Shown here in pieces: positions 8,058 through 17,017 of a DNA stretch of 64,000 bases; position 1 is the stretch's first letter, and every line of letters starts with the position of its first letter. The translations under genes and the position numbers were made by a program. This DNA comes from Sphingomonadaceae bacterium OTU29LAMAA1 (GTDB lineage: Bacteria; Pseudomonadota; Alphaproteobacteria; Sphingomonadales; Sphingomonadaceae). The stretch covers positions 415,001 through 479,000 of the forward strand of contig CP099617.1 in the NCBI GenBank assembly GCA_024072375.1, read 5' to 3'. The notes beneath the pieces were generated by a model that saw nothing but the letters and a program-made list of their open reading frames with translations, did no database searches and was not told where the DNA came from.

Positions 8058-9127
8058 CCGCGTCCGATGCGGACATCGGAACGATGGCGGTGCGCGACGC
8101 ACACCGCTTCGACGAGCGCGCGCTCGCCGACTGGATGGCCCGACGCGTCGATGGTTTCGCCGGACCGCTGCGCGTCGAACAGTTCAAGGGCGGCCAGTCC
8201 AACCCCACGTACCGGCTGTCCACGCCAAGCCGGGATTACGTGTTGCGCCGCAAACCGCCCGGCACTTTGCTGAAAGGGGCGCACGACGTGCTGCGCGAGG
8301 CGCGCGTCCTCACCGCGCTGGCCGCGACCGACGTGCCGGTCGCGCGCGTCTATGGCGTTTGCGAGGACGATGCCATCATCGGCACGGCGTTCTACGTGAT
8401 GGCGATGGTCGAGGGGCGCGTCATCTGGGACGCTACCTTTCCCGACGTGCCGCGTGCTGACCGCCCCCGCTATTTCGACGCGATGAACACCACCATCGCG
8501 GCGCTCCATCGCGTCGATCCGGTCGCGGTGGGCTTGGGCGACTATGGCCGTCCGGGAAACTACTTCGCCCGCCAGATCGCCCGCTGGTCGGCGCAATATC
8601 TCGGCGACGGGCAGGCGGGGCGCGATCCGGACATGGACGCCTTGGTCGAATGGCTGCCCGCCAACATTCCCTACGGCGATGAAAGCAGCATCGTTCACGG
8701 CGATTTCCGTTGCGACAACATGATCTTCCATCCCACCGAGCCGCGAGTGCTGGCGGTTCTGGACTGGGAGCTGTCGACGCTCGGCCACCCTCTCGCCGAC
8801 TTCGCCTATCATGCCCTCATGTACCGGATGCCGCCCGACATCGTCGCCGGCTTGGCCGGCGCGGATCTTGCCGCGCTCGGCATCCCGACCGAACGGGACT
8901 ATGTCGCCGCCTATTGCGCCAAGACCGGGCGCTCGGCGATGCCGGACTATCAATTCTACGTCACGTTCAATTTCTTCCGGCTCGCCGCGATCTTCCACGG
9001 CATCAAGGGCCGGGTGATCCGCGGCACGGCGGCATCGCTTCACGCCCGCGAACGGGCCGCCAACTTCCCGAGGCTCGCACGACTTGGCCATGCCGCCATG
9101 CAGGAGGGCACGCGGACCGCGGCCTGA
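8054..9127 (+). CDS. Phosphotransferase family protein (APH/ACAD10-11 kinase-like)
   Basis: 357 residues with an aminoglycoside-phosphotransferase/kinase fold. The ATP-binding part is QFKGGQSNPTYRL with YVLRRKPPG; the catalytic loop is VHGDFRCDNMIFHP and the metal-binding loop is VLDWELSTLGHPLADFAY. In eukaryotic ACAD10/11 this kinase domain is fused to an acyl-CoA dehydrogenase and phosphorylates 4-hydroxyacyl-CoAs; here the two are separate genes sharing a GTGA overlap at 8054-8057. That strongly suggests 4-hydroxyacyl-CoA processing, by analogy. The frame stays open far upstream, but that extension is antisense-like and shadows the dehydrogenase. Confidence 0.87.
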   Translation: MTASDADIGTMAVRDAHRFDERALADWMARRVDGFAGPLRVEQFKGGQSNPTYRLSTPSRDYVLRRKPPGTLLKGAHDVLREARVLTALAATDVPVARVYGVCEDDAIIGTAFYVMAMVEGRVIWDATFPDVPRADRPRYFDAMNTTIAALHRVDPVAVGLGDYGRPGNYFARQIARWSAQYLGDGQAGRDPDMDALVEWLPANIPYGDESSIVHGDFRCDNMIFHPTEPRVLAVLDWELSTLGHPLADFAYHALMYRMPPDIVAGLAGADLAALGIPTERDYVAAYCAKTGRSAMPDYQFYVTFNFFRLAAIFHGIKGRVIRGTAASLHARERAANFPRLARLGHAAMQEGTRTAA

Positions 9128-9182
9128 TGCCGACACCGACGTGCGAAGGACGTGCCCCGCACCTTTTCAGAAGGACAGAAGA

Positions 9183-9953
9183 GTGAACGAAGTTCTGCTC
9201 GATCGGCACGGCGACGTCGCCGTCATCACACTGAACCGTCCGGATCAGGGTAACGCCATTAACGCGGCTCTGGCACGGTCCCTCCTCGAAACCGTGCTGG
9301 CATGCGCAGCCGACGCGACCGTGCGATGTGTGCTGCTGACCGGCTCCGGACGGATGTTCTGCGTCGGCGGGGACGTGAAGGCGTTCGCGGCGGCGGGAGG
9401 CGACACACCGGCCCTAGTCACCGAGCTGACGACGTTCCTTCATGCCGCAATCGTCGGATTGTTGCGGATGGACAAGCCGCTGGTCACCGCGATCAACGGT
9501 GCCGCCGCCGGCGCCGGTTTCAGCCTGGCGATCATGGGCGATGTCGCGCTCGCGAGCAGTGCGAGTTCGTTTTCGACGGCCTACGGGCTGATCGGCCTGA
9601 CCCCGGATGCAGGGACGAGCTGGCTTCTGCCACGGCTGGTCGGCCTGCGCCGAGCCCAGGAGATCGCGTTGACCAACCGGCGGCTGGACGCGACGGAGGC
9701 CGTATCGATCGGTCTGGTGACACGCGCAGTCGATGCTGCGGCGCTGTTCGACGCGGCGATGGCGCTCGCCGCAGGGCTCGCGGCATCGTCCGTGACGGCG
9801 CTCGCGAGTACCAGGGAGCTATTGTTTTCCAGCTACGGGGCGACCCTGGAAGAACAGCTGGGCAGCGAGGCGCGCATGATCGCGCGGTCGGCAGGATCAG
9901 AGGAAGCGCAGGCTCTGCTCCAGAAGTTTGCCGGGCAGGGCAGGTCTTCATGA
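9183..9953 (+). CDS. Enoyl-CoA hydratase/isomerase family protein
   Basis: 256-residue crotonase-fold protein starting at GTG 9183 after AAGGA. The oxyanion-hole segments are GSGRMFCVGGDVKAF and INGAAAGAGFSLAIMGDVAL. The first catalytic glutamate of classical hydratases is absent: the corresponding helix reads FSTAYGLIGLTPDAGTSWLL, as in PaaG/isomerase-like members. Isomerase activity or hydration of an unusual enoyl-CoA is therefore more likely than classic crotonase activity. It is in the plus-strand operon, 56 bases after the kinase, and its stop overlaps the next start (ATGA). Confidence 0.85.
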   Translation: MNEVLLDRHGDVAVITLNRPDQGNAINAALARSLLETVLACAADATVRCVLLTGSGRMFCVGGDVKAFAAAGGDTPALVTELTTFLHAAIVGLLRMDKPLVTAINGAAAGAGFSLAIMGDVALASSASSFSTAYGLIGLTPDAGTSWLLPRLVGLRRAQEIALTNRRLDATEAVSIGLVTRAVDAAALFDAAMALAAGLAASSVTALASTRELLFSSYGATLEEQLGSEARMIARSAGSEEAQALLQKFAGQGRSS

Positions 9954-10993
9954 GCGACGCCCTGCTGACCATCACCGATGGCGCCGTTGGGCGGCTCCGG
10001 CTGAACCGTCCCGAGGCACTGAACGCTCTGAACCTGGCGATTTGCGAGGGGATGCTGGCGGCACTGGAGGCGTGGCGAACCGATCCGGCGGTGGCGGCGG
10101 TGATGCTCGACCATCACGAGGGCCGCGGCTTTTGCGCCGGGGGCGACATCCGCATGCTCGGCGAGAGCGGCGCGACCGACGGTGTCGCGGCGCGTGCGTT
10201 CTTCCACACCGAATACCGGCTGAACCACAAGCTGTTCACCTATGCCAAGCCGACGGTGGCGTTCATGGACGGAGTGACGATGGGCGGCGGCGTCGGCATC
10301 GCCTTGCCGTGCCGCTGGCGGGTCGCGACGGAGAACACGCGGTTTGCGATGCCGGAGACGGGCATCGGCCTGTTCCCCGATGTCGGGGGCGGCTGGTTCC
10401 TGGCGCGCCTGCCGGGGCGGATCGGGCAGTTCATGGCGCTGACCGGACATCGACTGAACGGTGCGGAAGCGCACGCGCTGGGGCTCGCCACGCATTATCT
10501 GCCCGCCGCCGCGATGGAGCGCGCCAAGACTGCGATCCTTGCCGATCCGCAGGGCATCGCGGCGGTGCTGGACGGGTTGGCCGTCGCGCCACCCGAAGCG
10601 GTGGTGCTGGCGCATCGCGCCGACATCGACCGGCTGTTCGCTGCGGACACGCTGGAGGAGGTGTTCGCCGCGCTGGAGGCGGACGATGGCGCGTTCGCGC
10701 AGGCACAACTTGCGGTGCTGCGGACCAAAAGTCCGCAGGCGATGAAGGTGTCGCTGCGGCTGCTATACGACGGCGGGCTGATGCAGAGCTTCGCCGACGA
10801 GATGGCACAGGAATATGCCGTCGCCAGCCGCGTCGTGCAGCGCCACGACTTCCTCGAAGGCGTGCGGGCGGTGATCGTCGACAAGGACAATGCGCCGCGC
10901 TGGCAGCCCGCCACGCCCGCCGGCGTTACCGATCACGTCATCGACCAGATCTTCGCGCCGCTGCTTGAAGCGGACGCGTGGACGCCCGCATAA
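9950..10993 (+). CDS. 3-Hydroxyisobutyryl-CoA hydrolase-like enoyl-CoA hydratase family protein
   Basis: 347 residues, longer than plain crotonases and matching the HIBYL-CoA hydrolase subfamily. The motifs are [36 protein letters not shown] and [20 protein letters not shown] (Glu and Asp catalytic residues). The extended C-terminal region contains [16 protein letters not shown] and [18 protein letters not shown], both characteristic. Known members hydrolyse 3-hydroxyisobutyryl-CoA in valine breakdown, though many act as hydratases. It is coupled to the preceding crotonase gene by ATGA. Confidence 0.88.
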   Translation: MSDALLTITDGAVGRLRLNRPEALNALNLAICEGMLAALEAWRTDPAVAAVMLDHHEGRGFCAGGDIRMLGESGATDGVAARAFFHTEYRLNHKLFTYAKPTVAFMDGVTMGGGVGIALPCRWRVATENTRFAMPETGIGLFPDVGGGWFLARLPGRIGQFMALTGHRLNGAEAHALGLATHYLPAAAMERAKTAILADPQGIAAVLDGLAVAPPEAVVLAHRADIDRLFAADTLEEVFAALEADDGAFAQAQLAVLRTKSPQAMKVSLRLLYDGGLMQSFADEMAQEYAVASRVVQRHDFLEGVRAVIVDKDNAPRWQPATPAGVTDHVIDQIFAPLLEADAWTPA

Positions 10994-11004
10994 GGAGAGT
11001 TTCC

Positions 11005-11781
11005 GTGGCCGAATACCAGACCATCCTCGTCGAGCGGCGCGATCGTGTGACGCTCATCACGCTCGACCGGCCGGAGGCGCTGAATGCCCTCAACGCACAG
11101 GTGCTGGACGACCTGCTGGCGGCGCTCGCGGCGTTCGATGCCGACGACTCGCGGGGCTGCGCGGTATTGACCGGCAGCGCCAAGGCGTTCGCGGCGGGGG
11201 CGGACATCAAGGAAATGCAGGCGATGGACTTCGCCGCGATGTACGGCCGCAACCACTTCAGCGGCTACGAAAGGCTGACCGCGACGCGCAAGCCGATCAT
11301 CGCCGCAGTGGCGGGCTACGCGCTGGGCGGCGGATGCGAGCTGGCGATGATGTGCGACTTCATCCTGGCCGCCGACAGCGCGAAGTTCGGCCAGCCCGAG
11401 GTGAAGCTGGCGGTCAGCCCCGGCATGGGTGGTTCGCAGCGGCTGGCGCGCGCGGTCGGCAAGGCGAAGGCGATGGAAATGTGCCTGACCGGGCGGATGA
11501 TGGACGCCGCCGAGGCGGAGCGCGCAGGGCTGGTCAGCCGGGTGATCCCGGCCGCCGATTTGGTCGAGGAGGCGGTGAAGACCGCCGCGACGATCGCCGG
11601 CATGGCGCCGCTCGCGGTGCTGGCCAACAAGGAGATGGTCAACGCGGCGTTCGAAACCACGCTGGCGCAGGGCGTGCAGTTCGAACGGCGGCTGTTCCAT
11701 GGCCTGTTCGGCACCGCCGATCAGACGGAAGGCATGGCCGCCTTCGTCGAAAAGCGTCCGGGGGCGTGGAGAGGTAAATAG
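11005..11781 (+). CDS. Enoyl-CoA hydratase
   Basis: 258 residues, a classical crotonase. The oxyanion-hole loops are [14 protein letters not shown] and [19 protein letters not shown]; the two catalytic glutamates are those in GCEL and in [20 protein letters not shown]. The first ATG in frame (10978) overlaps the preceding gene; GTG 11005 follows TAAGGAGAG and gives the expected N-terminus [11 protein letters not shown]. It hydrates 2-enoyl-CoA to 3-hydroxyacyl-CoA, feeding the SDR dehydrogenases encoded upstream. Last gene of the operon. Confidence 0.92.
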   Translation: MAEYQTILVERRDRVTLITLDRPEALNALNAQVLDDLLAALAAFDADDSRGCAVLTGSAKAFAAGADIKEMQAMDFAAMYGRNHFSGYERLTATRKPIIAAVAGYALGGGCELAMMCDFILAADSAKFGQPEVKLAVSPGMGGSQRLARAVGKAKAMEMCLTGRMMDAAEAERAGLVSRVIPAADLVEEAVKTAATIAGMAPLAVLANKEMVNAAFETTLAQGVQFERRLFHGLFGTADQTEGMAAFVEKRPGAWRGK

Positions 11782-12534
11782 TAACAAGTCTAGTTCAGCA
11801 TGTCGCAGAACCCGATACGGTGGCAGCGATGATCGAGATCTATATCGCGCATGCCGTTGGCGTCTTCGATCAAAGTTAAACCATATTCCTGAGATTACGA
11901 TCCGGCGTTTCAGTACTATAGCGGCCAGTGTTCCTGTTAAAAAACGCTCCGCCAGTATTGAAGAACGGCCGAACTCATCAAGTGCGATGGGCACTATAAA
12001 CGTCTACTTGTGGGTATTATACCTTGCCAGTAAGTTGACGCTTGGTGGATAGCCGATCTGCTTTGGGGCGGCCCGCCGCGGTAAGCTGTCGTCCGCTCAG
12101 GCCGCGGGGTAGGGGCCAGAAGGCCGGTTCTGATGGAGACCGGAACGGCTGCTTTCGGGAGTGCAGAAGGCGTAAGCGGACGCTTGCTCACCTCACTCGA
12201 CGCCGAGCCGGAGTCGCAGGTGCAGCGCGTGAAACCCGTGCTTCTCGTTCATGGTGCAGAAGCTGCTGGCCCCCTGGACGAGGAGGAGCGAGCGTCGACA
12301 GTGCGGGGGGAGCCAGGACCAGGAGTGGGAGCCGCGGCCGACCTTAGCGGAGTTGGACCGGATCTGTATCGGGCGGCTGGGACTCAAGCTGGAGCGGGTG
12401 AATGTCTCGATGAGATAGTGGGGCGCAGCACGATCCGCGACCCTAAGGTCCAACAGCTGGACGATGACCGGCGACGCCGCGGTGGCGCTGGTGGTCCTCG
12501 CGACGGCGAAGTGCGAGGAGCGACCCGACGTGCC
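11782..12534. other. 753-base region without a convincing gene; island boundary
   Basis: The first ~270 bases (to about 12050) look clearly more AT-rich than both flanks. Around 12133-12190 a sequence resembling a sphingomonad intergenic repeat occurs (GGAACGGCTGCTTTCGGGAG, then AAGCGGACGC). From 12320 to 12530 one frame reads like decayed coding sequence (LAELDRICIGRLGLKLERV, interrupted by a stop near 12416), possibly the remnant of a lost gene. No tRNA, integrase or clear terminator was seen. The composition change suggests the edge of acquired DNA. Confidence 0.5.
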
Positions 12535-13431
12535 TCATCCCTTCGCGCGCAGCTGGACGATGTAGAGCTGCGCGTCGAACTCGCGGAGGCTGATGTCGGC
12601 GAGCCTTTGCAGCTCCGCCGTTGCGGGATCGTCGAGTGCTCGGGTCGTCGGCTCCGGGCCTGGCGGCAGGTCGCGTTCCTGACGACGGACGAAGGCGTCG
12701 AGCCGCGATCCGGCGTCGGGGACGGAGCGTACCTGCACCGGGAGCGAGCGCTCGATCTCCTGGTCCGCCTCGGTTCGCCGGCTCACCCGCTCGCGGGAGC
12801 GGATCCGTGCCGTCTCCGCCTCGCGCAAGGCCTCGCCGATGACGGCGCGAACCGGTCGCTTTTCCGCTGAGAGCCTGTCGGCGAGCAGCTTCTCGAGCTC
12901 CGTCGCGCCGAAGCCCTCCACCTCCCTCGGTTCGGACATAACGACATATCGGCGACCGTCGAATGAAAGGCGGTGCGCGTCATCGTCGGGGAGGACACCG
13001 ATGTCGCGCGGGCGGACGTAGAAGGACCGTTGACGGACCACGTGCCGCAGGAAGGCGTCGTCGAACTCCGCCTTACGATGGAACAGCGGAGCGGCGTAGA
13101 GGACGACGTTCGGGTCCACGTCGAGGCCGACCAGCATGTCGTGCTGCTCTGACTGTGATCGTCCCGTGATCTCGAATCGGTAGTACGGGACTGACAACGG
13201 AGCGCCGGCCTTGATCTCGCGCGCGGTCCGCCTGGACAGGTGATCGGAGCGCTTGAACTGCAGGAAGAGCGGCAGGCCCGGCGCCTCCAGCTTCAGGTCA
13301 TAGCCCCCGCCGGGCCCTCCTTCCTGAAGCAGGGACGGGAAGATCGGCGCTGCGGACAGCGTGCCCAGCGAGAGGACCAGCTCGTGCGTAAGCGCGAAGC
13401 CATAGGAGAACTCGGAGATCAGAGACTTCAT
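12535..13431 (-). CDS. Predicted restriction-endonuclease-like protein, part of the RT/PolA locus
   Basis: 298 residues from ATG 13431 (MKSLISEFSYGFALTHEL). Residues 42-61 read GGYDLKLEAPGLPLFLQFKR: an aspartate (D45) on one strand and Q58-x-K60 on the next, the layout of the PD-(D/E)xK nuclease core in its Q-x-K variant. The rest shows no family I recognise; the C-terminal half is rich in charged helices. It is transcribed away from the RT and PolA genes, separated by 348 noncoding bases, so it could be the effector nuclease of that system. The frame continues open to 13707 but without a matching start. Assignment rests on the motif alone. Confidence 0.55.
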   Translation of the reverse strand: MKSLISEFSYGFALTHELVLSLGTLSAAPIFPSLLQEGGPGGGYDLKLEAPGLPLFLQFKRSDHLSRRTAREIKAGAPLSVPYYRFEITGRSQSEQHDMLVGLDVDPNVVLYAAPLFHRKAEFDDAFLRHVVRQRSFYVRPRDIGVLPDDDAHRLSFDGRRYVVMSEPREVEGFGATELEKLLADRLSAEKRPVRAVIGEALREAETARIRSRERVSRRTEADQEIERSLPVQVRSVPDAGSRLDAFVRRQERDLPPGPEPTTRALDDPATAELQRLADISLREFDAQLYIVQLRAKG

Positions 13432-13779
13432 GGTCCCAGCATGCGCTCGTTCCGTGTGGGACGCCACGTGCGGCCGGCTGCGCTCATCGGACCGTCTTGG
13501 AGCGGAGCGACTGACTTCAGCGCGCGTCACATCCGCCGTTCCGGACCGCTCATCGGAACGTGACGTCGGCGCGGAACCGCTGCAAGGCGGGACCGCCCCC
13601 GTTACATCGGGCGTGAAGAGGATCGGCGCGGCACGAACGTCACGTACAAGTGGGAGTTCACGCCGGCTTCGCGGCGGAGGCGCTGGTCTCGTCTCTGTCC
13701 ACGCCATCGAGGACGGCGTGGTGGACGAACGCCGGCTCCGGGCTACAAGGCGAGTCCGGCGAGAAGAGTTGGACGGATT
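13432..13779. other. Intergenic region before the RT gene; possible structured ncRNA or promoter region
   Basis: This 348-base gap separates the nuclease-like gene from the RT gene. It holds several possible stems: CCACGCC/GGCGTGG (13699-13705 with 13715-13721), which can alternatively pair as GTCCAC/GTGGAC (13697-13702 with 13721-13726); CGCCG/CGGCG at 13661-13676; and a 9-bp inverted repeat ACGTGACGT/ACGTCACGT (13558-13566 and 13637-13645). An 11-bp direct repeat CGCTCATCGGA lies at 13481 and 13547. Several defence RTs use a noncoding RNA template located upstream; that this gap encodes one is inference. Confidence 0.35.
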
Positions 13780-15474
13780 ATGGACGGCAGCGAGGAGCAG
13801 GAGGTCGACTACGTCTTAGATCCGGCCTTCTGGGAGAAGGGCCAGGCGCTCGGCTTCCCGATCCGGTTCGAGCTGGTGCTCAAACATCTCCGTCAGGATA
13901 TGCGTGACGACTGGTACTTCGACTGCCTGCAGTATGACGACCTGTTCAAGGATCCCGACGAGTCCAAGCGGATCATCATGTCGCTCCTCCAGGAGGGGAA
14001 CGGCATTTACCGCGGAACGCGCAGCGTGGTCCGCAACATCCCGAAGAAGGGCTACGGCGAGCGGTACGGGCTCGAGACCGACTTCTTCGACCGCTTCGTC
14101 TATCAGGCAATCTGCAGCTTCCTGATCCCGTTCTACGACCCGCTGCTTGGCCACCGCGTGCTGAGCTATCGCCATGAGCCGCGGCCCCGGAACCCGAAGT
14201 ACCTGTTCAAGGCCAAGATCGAGCGCTGGTTCACATTCGAGGGCGTGACCCTGACATTTCGACGTTCCGGCCGGCACCTGCTGATCACCGACCTCAGCAA
14301 CTTTTACGAGAACGTCTCGCGCGCGCAGATCGTGGAGGCGCTCGACGGGATGGTGTCCCGCATCGCTGCGACCGGACCGGAGAAGCTCCAGATCCGCAAC
14401 GCGATCGGCACCCTCGACCGGCTGCTCGGGAAGTGGACGTTCAGCGGCGACCACGGGCTGCCCCAGAACCGCGACGCGTCGGCCTTCCTGTCCAACGTCC
14501 TGCTGTCGTGCGTCGACCGTGAGATGACCGGTAGGGGCTACGACTACTACCGCTACGTCGACGACATCAGGATCATCGCAGATTCGGAACTTCAGGCCCG
14601 ACGTGCGCTGCAGGAACTGATCAGGCAATTGAGGTCAGTGGGCCTGAACATCAACGCCAATAAGACCGAGATTCTTCCGCCGGACGTGCAGGCCACCAAG
14701 CTGGCCGAATACTTCCCGTCCCAGGACAGCTCGACCGCCGCGATCGACCAGATGTGGCGGTCCCGCAGCCGACGGATCATCACCAAATCGGTGACCTACA
14801 TCTTCGACATCCTGACGAAGTGCATCGCGGACGGCGACTCGCAGACGCGGAAGTTCCGGTTCGCCGTCAACCGGGTGGCGCAGATTGTGGAGTCTGGTCT
14901 GTTCGACGTTGGCGACGCGCTATCCAAGGACCTGCTCGACGCGCTGTCGCGATCGTTGTCCGAGCATGCCGTCACGACCGACCAGTATTGCAAGTTGATC
15001 GCGACGCTCGACGGGGAGGGGCGCTGCCTACCCGCGCTGGAACAATTCCTCCTGGCGGAGGACGGGGCGATCCACGACTGGCAGAACTACAATATCTGGA
15101 TGCTGCTCGCGACGAGGAGACACCGCTCCGACGAACTCGTCTCTCTAGCCGACCGCAAGCTCCGGGAGGACGTCAGGTCGGGAGAGGCCGCCGCCATCCT
15201 GATCTGGCTGCGATGCGTCGGTGAGCGGGAGCTGATAGGAAGGTGCATCGGGCAGTTCGATCGCCTGCCGTACCAGAACGCCCGCTATCTTCTGATCGCG
15301 TCCTCTATGCTCGAAGAGGAGCAGCTCCGGCCGCTTCACGGACAGGTGGGGGTCTGCCTAAAGGGCACCGGCCAACGGGCCGAGCGCCACTGCAACGCGG
15401 ACGGGCTTCCGTTCGCGATGCGGGAGCGCGTTGACCTTCTGGATCTCGTTGACGAGATCGGCGGCTATGATTGA
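13780..15474 (+). CDS. Reverse transcriptase (RNA-directed DNA polymerase), defence-type
   Basis: 564 residues. RT motifs in order: motif A LLITDLSNFYENVS (D171), motif B GLPQNRDASAFLSNVLLS (226-243), catalytic YYRYVDDIRIIA (YVDD at 259-262) and the following GLNINANKTEIL (288-299). The ~260 C-terminal residues look all-helical with no maturase or HNH signature. No retron-type VTG motif follows the core, and no group II intron RNA or DGR repeat is seen, so it fits the unknown-group/Abi RTs linked to phage defence. It overlaps the family A polymerase gene by 8 bases. The exact RT class was not determined. Confidence 0.85.
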   Translation: MDGSEEQEVDYVLDPAFWEKGQALGFPIRFELVLKHLRQDMRDDWYFDCLQYDDLFKDPDESKRIIMSLLQEGNGIYRGTRSVVRNIPKKGYGERYGLETDFFDRFVYQAICSFLIPFYDPLLGHRVLSYRHEPRPRNPKYLFKAKIERWFTFEGVTLTFRRSGRHLLITDLSNFYENVSRAQIVEALDGMVSRIAATGPEKLQIRNAIGTLDRLLGKWTFSGDHGLPQNRDASAFLSNVLLSCVDREMTGRGYDYYRYVDDIRIIADSELQARRALQELIRQLRSVGLNINANKTEILPPDVQATKLAEYFPSQDSSTAAIDQMWRSRSRRIITKSVTYIFDILTKCIADGDSQTRKFRFAVNRVAQIVESGLFDVGDALSKDLLDALSRSLSEHAVTTDQYCKLIATLDGEGRCLPALEQFLLAEDGAIHDWQNYNIWMLLATRRHRSDELVSLADRKLREDVRSGEAAAILIWLRCVGERELIGRCIGQFDRLPYQNARYLLIASSMLEEEQLRPLHGQVGVCLKGTGQRAERHCNADGLPFAMRERVDLLDLVDEIGGYD

Positions 15475-17017
15475 CCTCTGCTCGAGGATCATGCTGTTCC
15501 TCAGAGACTTTACCGGCGGTGGAGGGGAGCGCTTCTGGTGGCTGGAGGACGGCGGTCTAATCGAGACCGACGCCTCCAGCGTCGTCGCCTTCGCCGGGAT
15601 CGTGGTGTGTCACGACTTCTGGATGATCCGCGACGCCCTGTTCGACGCGACGGGGACGCTGCCCGGCGCGATCGTCGATGTGGACGAGTTCCGCATCTCG
15701 GTCAGCGGGCTGCCCGCCGACCGGCTGGACCGGGAGAAGCGGGACGTCACGGCGCAGCTCGATCGGTTCGGAGCGGAGCCGCAGGTCCGCGAAGCGTATC
15801 GGCGGATGTTCAACCGGGGCCTGCCGTTCGACCCGGAGGTCGCGGCCAGTGCCGCGACCGCGATCGGGGCCATGTACCTGTCGCTGTGCACGCAGGCGAG
15901 AGTCGACGGCGAGTTCGAGCGGTTCTTCTCTATCGAGGTCCCCGTCCATCGGGCGCTGCAGCTCGCGATGTCGGCGGGCATCGCGATCGACGCCGCCGGA
16001 CTGTCGGAGATGCGGTCGCGTGCGGAGCACGACTACTTCGTCTGCCTGAAGGGCTACTCGGACAGGCACGACATGCCGCTCGAGACGCCGAGCAGGTCCG
16101 CCCTCGAAGGCCGGCTCCTCGCGGACGACTTCGACCTGGACCAGGTCTCCGTCGAGTACGTGCTGGAGTTCGTGCCGCACGATCGCGATTTCGGCCGTGA
16201 CACAAGGGATCTGCTCGCGCTCGACGCGACGAGGCAGGTGCTCAACTCTTTGACGCTGGCCAGCCGTGTCGTGCGGCCCGTCGTGGACGTGTTCGGCTCG
16301 CGTACGTCGCGGGTCCAACTGCGGAGCCCCGGTCTCCAGAACGTGCCCAAGCGCTACCGATCGATCGTCGCACCGCACGAAGGCATGGAGCTGGGCTACG
16401 TGGACTTCGAGCAGTTCGAGGTCGGCATCATGGCCGCCCTGTCCGGCGACGAGGAGCTGAAGCGGCTGTACGCGGCTGGCGACATGTACGACCTCTTCGC
16501 GAACGAGCATCTGGGCCTCGCGGGCCGTCGCGATGCCGCCAAGCAGCTGTTCCTGTCCTACGCCTACGGGATGAGCCGCAAGGCCCTGGTGGACGCTGCC
16601 GTCGCGCTCGGTGTCGAGCGGGAGCGGGCCAAGGCCGCATTCAGGCTGTTTGGCAGTTACGAGGAATGGAAGCGGTCGGTCTGGGCGGGTTTCCGCCGCG
16701 ACGGCCGGGTGTCGTCCATCCTCGGCAACCACTACCGCCGGGTCGGGAACGGGCAGCTGACCGGGAAAGAGCAGAGGTCGGCTGTCAGCCAAGTGGTGCA
16801 GGGAACGGCCTCGCTGATCTTCAAGCGGGCGCTAATGGCGGCGGCCTCGCTCGACGACGTGCGGATCGTGCTGCCGATGCATGACGCGCTCCTCTTCGAG
16901 TACAGGACCGCCGGGACGCCGCCGAGGGTGGTGGAGGCATTCGAAACCGCCATGACGGACGTGCTCGGGGGCTTGGTGACCGGGAAGGCGTCGGTGGGCG
17001 CGTTCGTCGCCTCCTGA
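15467..17017 (+). CDS. Family A DNA polymerase-like protein paired with the RT
   Basis: 516 residues with a PolI-type polymerase domain in the C-terminal half. SPGLQNVPKRYRSIVAP leads into motif A, VDFEQFEVGIMAALSGD (D313). The O-helix is RRDAAKQLFLSYAYGMS (R355, K359, Y367), SQVVQGTASLIFKRAL follows, and motif C is LPMHDALLFE (D473). The PolI F762 position is leucine, and the HDE triad reads HDA. The N-terminal ~270 residues lack a recognisable 5' nuclease and a clear DEDD exonuclease. ATG 15467 overlaps the RT stop, implying coupled translation; an upstream start at 15431 is possible. It probably extends or second-strands RT products. Confidence 0.82.
   Translation: MIDLCSRIMLFLRDFTGGGGERFWWLEDGGLIETDASSVVAFAGIVVCHDFWMIRDALFDATGTLPGAIVDVDEFRISVSGLPADRLDREKRDVTAQLDRFGAEPQVREAYRRMFNRGLPFDPEVAASAATAIGAMYLSLCTQARVDGEFERFFSIEVPVHRALQLAMSAGIAIDAAGLSEMRSRAEHDYFVCLKGYSDRHDMPLETPSRSALEGRLLADDFDLDQVSVEYVLEFVPHDRDFGRDTRDLLALDATRQVLNSLTLASRVVRPVVDVFGSRTSRVQLRSPGLQNVPKRYRSIVAPHEGMELGYVDFEQFEVGIMAALSGDEELKRLYAAGDMYDLFANEHLGLAGRRDAAKQLFLSYAYGMSRKALVDAAVALGVERERAKAAFRLFGSYEEWKRSVWAGFRRDGRVSSILGNHYRRVGNGQLTGKEQRSAVSQVVQGTASLIFKRALMAAASLDDVRIVLPMHDALLFEYRTAGTPPRVVEAFETAMTDVLGGLVTGKASVGAFVAS

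Noticed and set aside
12133..12870. 245-codon plus-strand ORF
   Set aside because: Its second half is the shadow of the nuclease-like gene and the first half has no family features.
13481..13557. Direct repeat CGCTCATCGGA as CRISPR or attachment site
   Set aside because: Two 11-bp copies 66 bases apart cannot make a CRISPR array, and no integrase is near; it is reported only as a feature of the gap.
13780..17017. RT as group II intron maturase, retron or DGR enzyme
   Set aside because: No maturase/HNH domain or intron domain V RNA, no VTG retron motif after the RT core, and no variable/template repeat pair was seen. A retron msr/msd was considered but only the 348-base gap could hold it, without a recognised fold.
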